Part shown: piece after piece, positions 24,400 to 35,060 of the stretch | Numbering within the stretch: the stretch's first letter is position 1 | Layout of the letters: every line of letters starts with the position of its first letter | NCBI RefSeq assembly: GCF_000283155.1 | Contig: NW_004454265.1 | Location: 4,241,464 to 4,305,463 of the forward strand | Direction of reading: 5' to 3' | From: Ceratotherium simum simum | Taxonomy: Eukaryota > Chordata > Mammalia > Perissodactyla > Rhinocerotidae | DNA length: 64,000 nucleotides | The notes under the pieces: generated by a model | The model's input: only the letters and a program-made list of their open reading frames with translations | Told to the model about the DNA's origin: nothing | Databases searched by the model: none | Translations under genes and position numbers: made by a program

Positions 24400-24895
24400 C
24401 CATTCATTTAACAAATATTTAAGTCTTCATATATGCCTGACCCAAAGCGAGTAAGATGGATTTATCAAGGAGTTTACAGCTCTGGAGGAAGACAATCACT
24501 GAAATATGTAATTAGGTTTGTTATGAGTGTTCTAAAAGGGTTAGTAGGGGTGGCATGAGGTATTTAACAAGCACAGGGGAGTAAACCAGGATATGCAAAC
24601 ATGGGCGGAGGGCATCCCAGGTTGAAGGTATGGCATGGGCGAAGGTTCAGGCAGGGGTTTGAAAGCATATGGATTAAGGCAGTAAATAGCCAGTAGCACA
24701 GTTTGGCTGGACCATAAAATGGGTGGGAGAGGGGAAGAGAAGTGCAATCTGGAGCCAAGTGGTAAAAGGTCTAGATGCCAGGCTAAGAGTTGGACTTTAT
24801 CCTTCAAGCAATGGGAAGATATTGAAAGTTGTGAAGCAGGGAAGGGTACATGATCAGATGTGTATTTTAGAGAGATACCTCTGGTATAAACTCCA
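24400..24895 (-). mobile_element. L2 fragment
   Basis: On the minus strand it reads as L2 (TACACATCTGATCATGTACC, AAGGATAAAGTCCAACTCTT, CTTCGCCCATGCCATACC). This explains the 123-codon minus ORF here. Confidence 0.75.
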
Positions 24896-24949
24896 CTAGG
24901 ACAAGAGACCAAATTTGGTTTTGCTGACTACTATAGGCATTTGTATCAA

Positions 24950-25280
24950 TTAGAAGAGGCTAGGTTATGCTGTAGTGACCAATAATCCCGAAAGTTTCAG
25001 GGCCTTAAAACAACAGTTGATCCCTTTCCCAAGCTGCATATTCATCATGGGCCACCATGGGGGCTCTGCCCATCTTAACCACTCGGAGATGCGGGCTGGA
25101 GAAGCTGCCACCATTTCAAATGTTGTCTGTTGCTGGGCAAGAGAGAAGGAAAAGAGCTCTGGAGCGCCTCAAAGTGGCAATTAGATGCTGTGTCTGAAAG
25201 TAGCAGGGGTCACATGCACTCACACCTCACTGATCAGGGCCAGGAAGCATAACCCCACTATATGCTGAGAAGGGATAAAA
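24950..25280 (+). repeat. LTR/MLT-like old repeat fragment
   Basis: GGCTAGGTTATGCTGTAGTG ACCAATAATCCC and GGGCCTTAAAACAACAG are typical of a widespread mammalian LTR/MaLR-type repeat. Family not resolved. Confidence 0.45.
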
Positions 25281-25800
25281 TCGGCAATGTTTGGTGATGA
25301 TTAATTTTTATTAATGATTAGTATTTATTAATTGAACAAATGAACCAATTCGAAGGAGTAAGAGGTCGTTTAACGAAGTCTTATCTGGTGGAAACAGAGA
25401 ACAGGGAAGGAACAGGATATGGGGATCAGCGACTCATCAGACGTGCGGGGCATGCAAGAGTGGCTTGACTACTAGATTTTCAGTCTGGATGAGTGCAGGA
25501 AGGATGACGCAATAAAAAAGGAGACGAGAATGCGTACACGTGGATCTGTAGCTACGTGTGATCGATGGAGTGCAGCGGAGACCCACCTTCTGCTGGTAGG
25601 AACCGCAACCTCGGCTTCAGGCCTCTTGCTCAGTAGCCTCTGCTTCTTCGTGTGGAGGCCCTGGAGCCCCAGCTAGAAATCAGCATCGGTCCCTGCTCTG
25701 GGCGGATGGCAAACCCGCCACAGGTAATGAGCATGTAAGGCGCTTTGCACGCATCACCTCAACACGCTTGCTGAGTAAGAACAGGATCATGTTCCTTCTG
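25280..25800. other. Intergenic upstream of CpG patch
   Basis: Mixed sequence with rising GC and CpG content from about 25,430 (CAGACGTGCGGGGCATGC; GTACACGTGGATCTGTAGCT). No ORF or splice structure that I can support. Confidence 0.4.
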
Positions 25801-25804
25801 CAGT

Positions 25805-25905
25805 GAAGAGAATTATTACACTGCCTAGAAGCCAGCTCTGCTGCGTAATCTTGCGCAAGTCACTTCACCCCTCCGAGCCTCGGCCCTTCAGCTTTAACAG
25901 GCGAC
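25805..25905 (+). repeat. MIR SINE fragment
   Basis: GCCTAGAAGCCAGCTCTGCT, TGCGCAAGTCACTTCACCCC, TCCGAGCCTCGGCCC match the MIR core and run into the CpG patch. Confidence 0.7.
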
Positions 25906-25909
25906 TACC

Positions 25910-26300
25910 ACCCACACCGGGCGCCGTGAGGCCGTGGGGCGGGGGCGGCCCCGAGACGCGGAGGGAGACCGCAGCAAGCCGCCGGCCGCCGCCGCGCCGC
26001 CCNNNNNNNNNNNNNNNNNNNNNNNNNNNNNNNNNNNNNNNNNNNNNNNNNNNNNNNNNNNNNNNNNNNNNNNNNNNNNNNNNNNNNNNNNNNNNNNNNN
26101 NNCCCCGCCCGCGCCGCGCTCCGGCCTCCGCCGCGCTGTCGCCGCCGCCCACCGCGGGCTGGCGGGTATGAGAGCGCTGGGCTTGCGTGGAGGCAGTGTG
26201 ACATCAGCTTGTCACCGATGGCTTTGGCCTCCTTAAAGGGACGTGTCTGGATGGAGGGGCACCTGATCTGAACGTCGCCCTGCGGCTGCATGCGGTAGGG
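25910..26300. promoter_or_regulatory. CpG-island-like GC-rich patch, interrupted by assembly gap
   Basis: Both sides of the gap are dense in CpG (GCCGCCGCCGCGCCGCCC on the left, CCCGCCCGCGCCGCGCTCCG on the right). Could be an unannotated promoter or an isolated GC-rich tandem tract. ORFs crossing it are artefacts of the N run. Confidence 0.55.
26003..26102. other. Assembly gap (100 N)
   Basis: Exactly 100 N, a conventional length for a gap of unknown size. The flanks are extremely GC-rich, a common cause of sequencing dropout. Confidence 0.99.
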
Positions 26301-26599
26301 ATTGGGTAGTTCCCCGGAGCTGCGTAGGTGCTGCCTCTCTGGAGGGAAGAGCGTGGTGTCTCATCTCAGCTTCTTCAAAGAGTTGTGGACACAGGTCGCC
26401 TCTACTCCTTTCCCACTCACTCTTCACTTCATTCCATCTGCTAAGGATTATTTTTAGAAGGTAAAATCACACAAATATATTTGAATGCAAATATACAAAC
26501 ATAAAATGAAAACGTGTGAGTTTAACTCCTGGAACCTGTAAGACCGTTACAAAGAATCTTAGGTTATGTAAGAACCACTTAAATAGTCTGTACAGTATT

Positions 26600-26932
26600 C
26601 TGAAATGAATTTACACCTCTCCTTCCCCTGCTTCCCCTGCATCCAATGGATCAGCAAGTTCTTTTGACTCAGAAACTTCTAAATTGGAGTCATCTCTCCA
26701 ATTTCACAAACATCATCTTAGTCTGATCCACAGATGATTTTTGTTTGTTTGTTTGGTTTTAGTCGAATTGGCCTCACTCCCCCAAATCCATTTGCTGTAG
26801 GCTTTCAAAGTGATCCTTTAAAAAAAAAAAAAAAAGAAAAAACAATCACAAAAAATATAATCTAGATTATGTTGCTCCCCATTTTAAAATCTACCAATGG
26901 CTTCTTTGCTTGGAGATTTAAATCCACAATCC
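26600..26932 (+). mobile_element. L2, left part (split by ERV)
   Basis: AATGGATCAGCAAGTTCTTT, GACTCAGAAACTTC, CAAAGTGATCCTTT, ATGTTGCTCCCCATTTTAAA, AATCTACCAATGGCTTC and AAATCCACAATCC follow the L2 order. A poly(A)-like interruption sits at 26,820-26,840. It continues at 33,974. Confidence 0.75.
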
Positions 26933-27385
26933 TATTGACGCAAAATAACCAATAACCATTCTATATATAAGAGAAACAAGGTGAGTTTAGTTGAACCAGA
27001 GTGAGGATTATAATCCAGGAAGGCCTTAGAAAGCATTCGGAGAAGCGTGGTTTACAGTACAGTCTTATATCTTTTTAGAACAAAGAACATACCCAAGATA
27101 CATTTTTATCAAAATTTCAAAGAGGTATTCAATTGCAAATTAGCAGGTCAACGTGACCATGATGTCAGGAAAGGGACTAATCTGGGCATTACCAATAGGG
27201 CATTACCAACAGGGCATAGGAGAGGAAGAGAGAGTATCTTATTTTAAGAGAGTGTATTCTTTAATGGTTAAGCAGATGTACAATATATGTTTGATAGGTC
27301 ACGTCAGGCTTTTTAGTTCAAGCTGAATCAGTTGTGAACCTGAATATTTACCCCATATACTTAAATATGTGAAAATTTCTTGTCA
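26933..27385 (-). repeat. 3' LTR of the outer ERV
   Basis: 453 bp, alignable throughout to 33,518-33,973 at roughly 85-90% by eye. On the minus strand it begins TGACAAG and ends at a mutated terminus (TA instead of TG on the + strand, so the CA end is lost). Confidence 0.88.
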
Positions 27386-27718
27386 TTTTTCCCTTTTGAT
27401 CAATAATCTTTCAATAGAAAGCACTTCTGATCAAAATATTGTCCCTCAGTGCCAGGGTGGTTGCTGCCTGCCCTGGGTCCATCATGTCCCTTGGTGCTAG
27501 GCTTTTATTTCATCAACTTGCCCAGTTATCCACATTGGGAGGAAATAGATATAGTGGACAAGCATAGAGGTATATATTAACAGGTGAAGTGTTTCACAGG
27601 TTATGTAATTTGTCAATTATTTTTAGATTATTGCATAAACATTGCACAGATGCTATTACGTGACTTCCTATAGTTACATTGTTTATGACAATTCTAGAAC
27701 AAGTAATCCAATACTTGA

Positions 27719-28610
27719 TTAGCTTAAAAATGAATTCTTAGGCATAGCCTTAATAAGAAAAGGAGATTCATCCAGGCTTGTAAGATGGTCGACCATCTCA
27801 CATCGCTGAGCAATTGTTACTGTAGCTAGCATGACAATCTTACAACACTGAATAAAGAAAACAGTAATTAGTTTGAATATTACGACTAATACAAGAATTC
27901 CAAGGAGTAATAGAAATAGGAATTGCAATTGGGTTGCAAGTGGTAGCCAATACCAGAAGGGAGCCAACTAAACAAATCAAGATCAGGTATAGGATCACTT
28001 AAGGCATTCAGAGATGATGCATTGGAAGACTCACACATGTCTTGAATAACATGATGTATAAAAACACATCATTCAGTTTGAATGATATATATGTACCACC
28101 TTGGGATGCTATAAGAATATCTAAGGCCATTCTATTCTGAAGGACAGCCTTCCCCATTAAAGGCATTTTTAGTATTTAAAAAGGCTATTCCTGTTTGACA
28201 ATTGTTAAGGGCTTCTGTATGGGATATGACATTCTCTAGCCCCAAAGAAGGAACCAATATACCTAGCTGCTCGGTGGTCATACCAGTGGAACACTGAATG
28301 AGCCCATCTGGCCTTAAAGAGAGATTGGCAACACATGTTAGCTCAGTGAATCCTTCCCTGCCATCAAGGGAAGCTCAGGGTGCGGTGTTTTAGCCATCCA
28401 GGCAGTAGCCAAGGCCAAAGATTTGTTCCACATAACCATTGAGTTCCATTAGGAGCCACCTGAAAAATGCCTGGCCTTTGAGACCAGTCTGTTCCAAATC
28501 AATCACTTTCCTTAAGTATGATAGTATTCTGAAAACCTTAAATGGAACAACTATAAAATAGGTATATAGTTTAAGCATGACAAAGGTTTAAATGAGGAAA
28601 TTTAAGGTTA
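27719..28610 (-). pseudogene. Outer ERV env remnant (transmembrane subunit)
   Basis: The minus strand has a short ORF (27,719-27,967) with a long hydrophobic stretch followed by a cytoplasmic-type tail, just upstream of the polypurine tract and 3' LTR, where a retroviral env transmembrane anchor belongs. Upstream on the same strand, short pieces in different frames resemble the class I env ectodomain. Multiple stops and frame changes make it nonfunctional. Confidence 0.6.
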
Positions 28611-28744
28611 GGAATACAGGCCTGGTCCAGAGTCTCAGGACAGCTGTCTACAACAGATGCTTTCTTCCTCTCATCCTGGTTTGGAGATATTTGCATTGGT
28701 CAGTTGAAGTAAGGCATCAGAAATAGGAACTGAAACTCACTTAG

Positions 28745-28945
28745 GTGGAAAAGCCTCTTTTTAAAATGAGAAATGTGAATTCATGAGTCTCTGCCTTTTG
28801 ATTCTGCAGTGCATGAACTGGTTAAAAGTACCTGGTATGGTCCTTCCCAACAGGGCCACAAAGAGTCTTTTATTTGATGCCTCTTCTGATACACAAATTC
28901 TCCAGCTCCATGATCCTTAAGGTCTGGGAGCTCTCTGTGAAAAGG
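28745..28945 (-). pseudogene. Outer ERV pol remnant (integrase C-terminus)
   Basis: On the minus strand, a short segment encodes a gammaretroviral-type integrase C-terminal domain (the WEGPYQVLL motif, complement of about 28,820-28,850, followed by a SHFKK-type end near 28,760). It lies directly upstream of the env remnant, the usual order. Frame broken; no catalytic core seen nearby. Confidence 0.7.
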
Positions 28946-28979
28946 ATAAGCTACCAACCTGTCATCATTTTTTCTTTTT

Positions 28980-29447
28980 TGGTAGAAAAGAAAGGGCAGT
29001 TTATTACAGCTTGCTAGCCAGGGGGAAGATGGCCGACTAGTGTCTCAAAGAACCATCTTACAGGACAAAGACTACAGGCTAATTATATAGAGGGCTGGTG
29101 TCCGAGTGGGGAGGCATCTGGTTTCAGGGTGGGGGCATCCATCTGGTCTTAGTTCCTGGCAGTCTTTTGTTTTACTTGATATGCATCAGAGACTGGAGCA
29201 ATGCCCTCTACCCTGATCTTTCAGTTGTCATTGATGATGGCTATCGGCATAGACTCTCTGCCCAGGGGTCATCACATTCGTAAGGAACTCAAGAGAACAA
29301 AATTATCAACTTATAGCAGCTGAGAGGGGCCAAAAAGTCCACAGAGCATGTCTGGGCTAGTTAATCAAAGGTCATTCAAAGTAACAATGGGGTTTCCTTT
29401 CTATAATATGGCTTCCCTTATGTCAACCTTGTGTTGAGCCAGTATCA
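28980..29447 (-). repeat. Unpaired LTR of a second (inner) ERV
   Basis: 468 bp on the minus strand from TGATACTGGCTC to TTTTCTACCA. Has an AATAAA-type signal (GCTGTAATAAACTGCCC) near its end and is preceded on the minus strand by the purine tract AAAAGGGGGGAAT. It does not resemble the outer LTRs, and no second copy is present in the window. Confidence 0.75.
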
Positions 29448-30480
29448 ATTCCCCCCTTTTACTCTTTAATCGCTCAATCTGGAGGGATTTCCTGTTGTTC
29501 CATCTTGTTGAACCAGTCTCTTAGTAAGATGGTGATGCAGGTGGGCTCCCAAAGTTGGGCCTATATTATGGAAGCAAGTAACCAGGTAATAAGACAAAAA
29601 AAAAACAAAGTTAATGGTAGGAGAAAATTATAAACCAGTTTCTGAGTCTGAGGGTTAGCCAATCAAAAAAATTTCTAGATGTCAGAGTCAAAGCATCTTT
29701 TGCAGTTTTAAATGTCTCTGATGATGTCATCAAGTATTCAGGTACTTTTCTGAGTGGCTTACACAGCAACAGACATGAATCTCTCTTAAGTTTATATTAA
29801 GTCCACCAGCTTCAGTTTGAAAGGCTTCAAGAAAAAGGGCAGGTTCAGTTCTCAGTGATTCCAAATGAGAATGATGGAAAAAATTGAAAACATTAGTTTG
29901 TAGATTTGTAGTCATATATGTCAGGAGACTGGAAGAATTCAGGATCCAGTCCAGTTAACAGATATAAAACAAAAACCTCAAAGACAATTAACAGCAACAT
30001 CCACAAATGTGTATTATAGTTTCTATTGAAACGTAGTTTTCCTCTCTAAAATCACCCTAATTTTTACCAAAGGTAGCCAAATTAAGACTAACTGGTTTGC
30101 ACAATAAGTCTAGTTTCAATAAAACTTGACTCAATTACTTACATAAGTGCAGCAAGAATAGCAACTGATCACATAGGCTCTTTTAAGTCTGCTTTGCTGG
30201 AACTCTTTATAAGGAATCTCAGATTGAACTTGAAAGGCCTCTCGAGACCAGGAAAGCCAAACCAAGTATTTTGTCATCAGACTTCACCTGCAGTACCTAC
30301 AGATTTGTGTGAATTCCTCTCTTTTCGAGGTTCCCCGAAATTTCGAGGTTCTTTGCACGTGCCAGATAAGTGATATTCCTTACTTATCCAGTAAGTGCTG
30401 CTTGGAACGCTGAACATAAGGTACCAGGCTGATATTTCCACATGGCTTTGTTCCATAAAGTCCAATCTTTGTCTCTCAAA
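29448..30480 (-). pseudogene. Inner ERV 3' internal region with env transmembrane remnant
   Basis: Minus-strand ORF 29,730-29,915 includes a cysteine cluster (CCC) preceded by a glycine-containing segment like that of class I env transmembrane proteins; a hydrophobic anchor-like stretch lies at about 29,580-29,680 before the purine tract and LTR. Frames are interrupted. The 62-codon ORF at 30,277-30,465 has no recognised domain. Confidence 0.5.
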
Positions 30481-32500
30481 AGCTGCCTTGTCATATCTGT
30501 GTCTGTATTTTTTTTTTCAAATTTAACATTCCAGTCAAAGCTTTGGTAATATAACCAATGTTTCCAATTATGTCCTGTTAAGAGGAGAACAGATTCTTAT
30601 TGAACTTATGCAAATAGCTATATTGCCATGAAAATAACAATACTCACTCACCAAGAGTTTCCAAATTCAGGAGGGATCAGGTAGGGAGAAAAAGATAAAT
30701 GTTTCAATTCTGCTTACAAAGGTATAATTTATCAAGTTGCCATAAATCATAGCTAGCTCAGGAGAAAATAGAAAAAGTTTTCCTTAAATCTGAAAAAACA
30801 ACGTTAAAAAATCAGCAATATTTCAAACAAAAGTCATAAAAATTATAATCATTCTCATTAGTTCATTCAGTCCAGTGTAATCAATTCTTGACCTTGGTCT
30901 TGTCGGCAGTTTCACAAAGTCATCAGTTTTTCAGTTAGAATTCTGTCATTTCTTACCCAGTTCAGTTTTATGATCTGAAAGTTTATCAGAAGCCTGTATT
31001 CTAGAGTAAGCACCAGAGTCCTTTCCATGAACTTCTCTGAGGATGAAACATATTTTTCAAAAGCATCAGAGCAAAGAAATATCTGTCTGTAAACAACAAG
31101 ACCCCAAAATGGCAATTGACAAAGAAATTTGGTTAATTTTGTGACATACAATGCTTTAAAATAATAAACAGAACCAGACTGATAACCAGGACAGATCATA
31201 ATTTCAGTAATGTTATACAATTTCAAAACATCTATATCAATAACGTTCGCCCACACACTATCATAGGTCCCCATGAAACAACACTTAGCTATCCATTCAA
31301 TTAAAGTGGCAACTGAAACAGTCAAGGGCAAACAGAGAGTTAAAACAGTCAAAAAAAATCTTAATAGAGAGACCTCAGTTTTTTGAACATAGGAAATTAT
31401 TTTAACATAGTTTTTCTGTCTTTTGGGTAGACTTACTCAAAGGTAAAGAAAAGCCTTTTATAATCTCTTTATCAAGTTCAAGAAAATTACCCTTTTAAGA
31501 CAAGGAAAACAAAATTTTAATTTTGCACCAGCTTACTTTTGACATTAAAACTCATTTACTTAATTGGATTTACTTTAATCCCAGGCAAGTTGACCATGCA
31601 TAAAACTCTTTTTCCAGAATTCCTCATCCACAAACCTTTTATAACTTTCTTTTTACATTCAGAATTTATCCTATGTCTTTATTTCCCTCTCTAGTACTTT
31701 AGGACAAATTTATCTTTCTTAACCAACCAAACAAAATATTTCCATTCCTTGTACCTTCTTTACTGAAAATACACATCTTACTTTCCTTATATACAGACCT
31801 GTTTTTCTTATTAATTTTTAGTAACTTTAATCACATATATTAATTAGAATTTTAACCCTTATAGACTTTGACTTCTAAGTAAAAACTAAGCAGTTATAAA
31901 CGTTCTTGTACATTAGCATTCTGCGGCTTGACGAATTTATAAACACTTTTCATAATTTCTGGAAACATGTTACTTTATAGTACAATCTTTTAATAAAACA
32001 CAAGACGTGTTTACTAATAGACCCAAAACACCTTTTAGTTTTTCAGTAATAAGCCAAAAGTAAACTTAGATATGTTTAGCAATAATGTTTCAGTATTTTA
32101 CCTTATTTGAAAATGAACCAGATGCTCAACAAACTTTTATCATTAATTTAGCAAAACTCTAAAGTTTTAAGTTACTGAAAGGAATTTGGAAGCTTTTTTT
32201 TTCAAAGATACAAACCATAAAACACAATTATTGTACCAAAAAACTCTTACTTATTTTCATCTATTTAAATCATTTGGTTCCAACAATTGTCAATCAAACC
32301 AATTGGTTGGTTAAGTCAACAAACTTAAACCAGCTTTCATTTACCAAAGATTAATTTATATCATGTTAACTTGAAAGACATTTGGGTTAATTTCTATTAC
32401 ATTTAGAATTTATGTAAGTGCTTACTTTAAGACAATTAGACAGAGCTCTTAATTTTGACCATACCATCTGGGAGTAAAATATTACACACATATAACATAG
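30480..32500 (-). mobile_element. ERV internal region, AT-rich, unassigned
   Basis: Strongly AT-rich sequence with no recognisable retroviral domain on either strand. The 146-codon minus ORF at 30,912-31,352 has hydrophobic segments but no motif that I can name. I cannot tell whether it belongs to the outer or the inner element. Confidence 0.5.
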
Positions 32501-32539
32501 AGACACACACATAAACAACAGACAGATGCAACAAAGATT

Positions 32540-32722
32540 TTATAGCCTCTGTTTTAAAAATTTTAGCAGTTTGCATCTGCAAAAGCTTCTTTTCCCATTT
32601 TTTTTTTTTCTTTCTCTCAGTCTTAGGCCCCTTTTATTAAGCACTTGTATGAGTCTCTGGAGTTCAGAGAGAAGGCTGGCCATTCGGGAACTGGTCGGGC
32701 TTTTAGAAGCTCGATTTCCCAC
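32540..32722 (-). pseudogene. Possible gag N-terminal remnant of the outer ERV
   Basis: A minus-strand frame starts with a GTG where a Met-Gly (myristoylation-type) gag start is expected, about 790 bp inside the 5' LTR; it is basic and short (60 codons) before a stop. The position fits a gag start after a leader; the homology itself is weak. Confidence 0.35.
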
Positions 32723-33484
32723 TTTTCTTTTGGTTTTGTTTTGCTATAAAGTCTGAACAACATCTAAGGACAGTGTAGTGTGTCAGAAGTGTGCTGTTAC
32801 TCCCTAAAGAAAGGTTGTAAACACTCTCTTATGTGCCTCAGTTTTTCCCACTGGCCGTCTAAGACCACCATGGGGGCTCAGAACGCGTGGGTGACCAAAC
32901 CTATATGCACTTTCCCGGACAAGACTTTAATTAATTAACATGAATGATAGTGGAGTTCCCTATGGGACCGCTGCACGTCTCAAGGCTCGACCTCAAACAC
33001 TCCCAGTAGGTTCTCAGTCACCTGAGAATGCCTTTTGGCCAAGGGGAGCTGGTGTCCTTTCTCTTCAGAGCTGAACAAGTTCAGACTCTCATTTCTCTAT
33101 CAAGCAGTTTGTTCAGACTTTATAAACACAATTCTTTCCAATTTAAAGCCAAATTAAAAAGGTCAGCCTGCCCTGTTCACTCCAGAATTTCCCCCTAGGC
33201 TCCCCTGGCCTAGGAAATTCCCCCTAGGTTTCTCTTTCCTAGGAATTCCCTCCCCCCAGGTTCCTCTGACCTAGGGTATGTAGGGGTACCCCCTTAAAAT
33301 ACCTAGTCTTAAGGTCTGAAACAGCTCAAATAAACTCTGCACCATTGACTTAAAATAAGGAGGTCCAACTTTCAGGAGAACTCACCAGGGTCACCTGAAG
33401 AATGCAGTGATCTGGCGGGGGGTGGGGGGGAGATCAATGGGACTGAATGCCGGTTCAGTGTAGAGTCCAGGTGGTCTCCAGTGG

Positions 33485-33517
33485 GTTTCTCTGAAATCCT
33501 GCAATGACTATACCAAA
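33485..33517 (-). promoter_or_regulatory. Putative primer-binding site of the outer ERV
   Basis: On the minus strand, two bases after the LTR end the sequence reads TGGTATAGTCATTGCAGGAT. It aligns to the complement of a tRNA-Ser 3' end (TGGCGTAGTC.GGCAGGAT) with a few mismatches and one extra base. Confidence 0.4.
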
Positions 33518-33973
33518 TGTTGATGCAAAATAACTAATAACCAGTCTATAGATAAGAGGAATAAGGTGAGTTTACTTGAGCCAGAGTGAGGATTATAACC
33601 CAGAGAGGCCACAGAAGGCATTCCAGAGAAGCATGGTTTTCAGTTCATTCATATCTTTTTAGAACAAAGAACATACCCAGGATACATTTTTATCAAAATT
33701 TCAAAGAGGTATTCAATTGCAAATTAGCAGGTCAATGTGATGTGATGTCAGGAAAGGGACTGATTTGGGCATTACCAACAGAGCATTCCAATAGGACGTA
33801 GGAGGGGAAGGATGCATTCTTATCTTAAGAGAGTGTATTCTTTACTTTAGTGGTTAAGCAGATGTACAATGTATGTTTGATAGGGCATAAGTCAGACTTT
33901 TTAGCTCAAGCCAAATCAGTTTGGAACTGGAATAGTTACCCCATATACCTCAATATGTGAAAATCTCTTGTCA
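33518..33973 (-). repeat. 5' LTR of the outer ERV
   Basis: 456 bp, ends TG...CA on the + strand (TGTTGATG ... CTTGTCA). Pairs with 26,933-27,385. Confidence 0.88.
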
Positions 33974-34640
33974 CTCCTCATGCTTTCTTCATCACTACAT
34001 GATCTACTGGTGCCTCTTCAGCTACCTCATCTACAACTTGCTGTCTCCCTGCTGTGCTTCAGGGCCCGCTGCTTGGAATGCTCTTTCTCCTGAATTTTGC
34101 ATTGTCAACCTTTTTTTCATCTTTTTATTTTGTGTGTGTGTGAGGAAGATCAGCCCTGAGCTAACATCCATGCTAATCCTCCTCTTTTTGCTGAGGAAGA
34201 CCGGCCCTGAGCTGACATCTATTGCCAATCCTCCTCCTTTTTTTTTCCCCCAAAGCCCCAGTAGATAGCTGCATGTCATAGTTGCACATCCTTCTAGTTG
34301 CTGTATGTGGGACGCGGCCTCAGCATGGCCGGAGAAGCGGTGCGTCGGTGTTCGCCCGGGATCCGGACCCAGGCTGCCAGTAGCGGAGCGCGCGCACTTA
34401 ACCGCTAAGCCACGGGGCCAGCCCCCTTTTTTCATCTTAAATCTCAGCTTGAATATTGCCTACTCAGAGAGGCCTTCCCAGACCCTCCATTCTAAAGTCG
34501 CTACTCAATCATCCTATTTAAAATTTTAAATCTTCATAGAGCCATCATCACTTTGATACATTACTTATTTGTTTATTGTCCATCTCTCCACCCCAAGTAA
34601 AATGGAACGATTTAAATTTAGTGAAAAAAGCTCTGATCTA
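33974..34640 (+). mobile_element. L2, right part (resumes after ERV), interrupted by an ERE
   Basis: CACTACATGATCTACTGGTG, TTCAGGGCCCGCTGCTTGGA, ATGCTCTTTCTCCTGAATTT, then after the ERE TCATCTTAAATCTCAGCTTG, CAGAGAGGCCTTCCCAGACC and TTATTTGTTTATTGTCCATC. It follows the left part at 26,600-26,932 in L2 order. Confidence 0.82.
34124..34426 (-). mobile_element. Composite ERE SINE
   Basis: About 300 bp: GTGAGGAAGATCAGCCCTGA, second tail module, TTTTTTTTCCCCCAAAGCCC, CAGTAGATAG, reversed head GGGGCCAGCCCC. Target-site duplication TTTTTTCATCTT at 34,112-34,123 and 34,427-34,438. Confidence 0.94.
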
Positions 34641-35060
34641 TATTATTGACTACTATATTCTCAGCTAGTAAAACACTTAATGAATTCAGCATGTTATTCA
34701 TCCCCTAGTTGGGACTTTATCATTTAAGTAGTTCATTGTCATAACAGAAGTTTGATTATTTAGAATGAGTGTTTCAAGAGATGTGTTTACAAAATAAATC
34801 TGGTTGTTTTGTGTGAAAAATACTTTAAAGAAAAATGGTGTAAAAAAATTTTCTGTGCATGATTTTCAAAGGCTATTAGCAAAGATTTTCTTTTCAAGAA
34901 GGATAGCAGTCTGGTTTTTTTTTTTTAATAGCCTAGATCGAGTGTAATCTAGAAAAAGAACTTTGGTTTGATAATCTAATCTAAGATCCTTGGAATAAAA
35001 CTTTAAAAAACTCGCTTATTTAGCAGACATTTTTTTTGCACATGTCTTTGGGCAGCCTCT
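34640..35060. other. Intergenic, nothing assignable
   Basis: AT-rich sequence with a T run at about 34,916-34,926. No gene or named repeat. Confidence 0.45.

Larger units (their letters stand above)
26933..33973 (-). mobile_element. Endogenous retrovirus, class I (gammaretrovirus-like), degenerate provirus
   Basis: Two direct LTRs (26,933-27,385 and 33,518-33,973) bracket about 6.1 kb. Orientation is minus: a purine-rich tract (complement of 27,386-27,397) abuts the 3' LTR, a primer-binding-like site abuts the 5' LTR, and integrase/env remnants read on the minus strand in the order expected. All frames are broken by stops and frameshifts, and most of gag-pol is missing or unrecognisable. A second, unrelated LTR lies inside. 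It is an old, inactive host genomic copy, inserted into an L2. Confidence 0.85.

Noticed and set aside
25803..26291. ORFs of 95-128 codons across the CpG patch
   Set aside because: They run through 100 N, so the reading frames are artefacts of the assembly gap.
30912..31352. 146-codon minus ORF within the ERV
   Set aside because: Not called as a gene: hydrophobic but without identifiable retroviral or host motif, in a decayed element.
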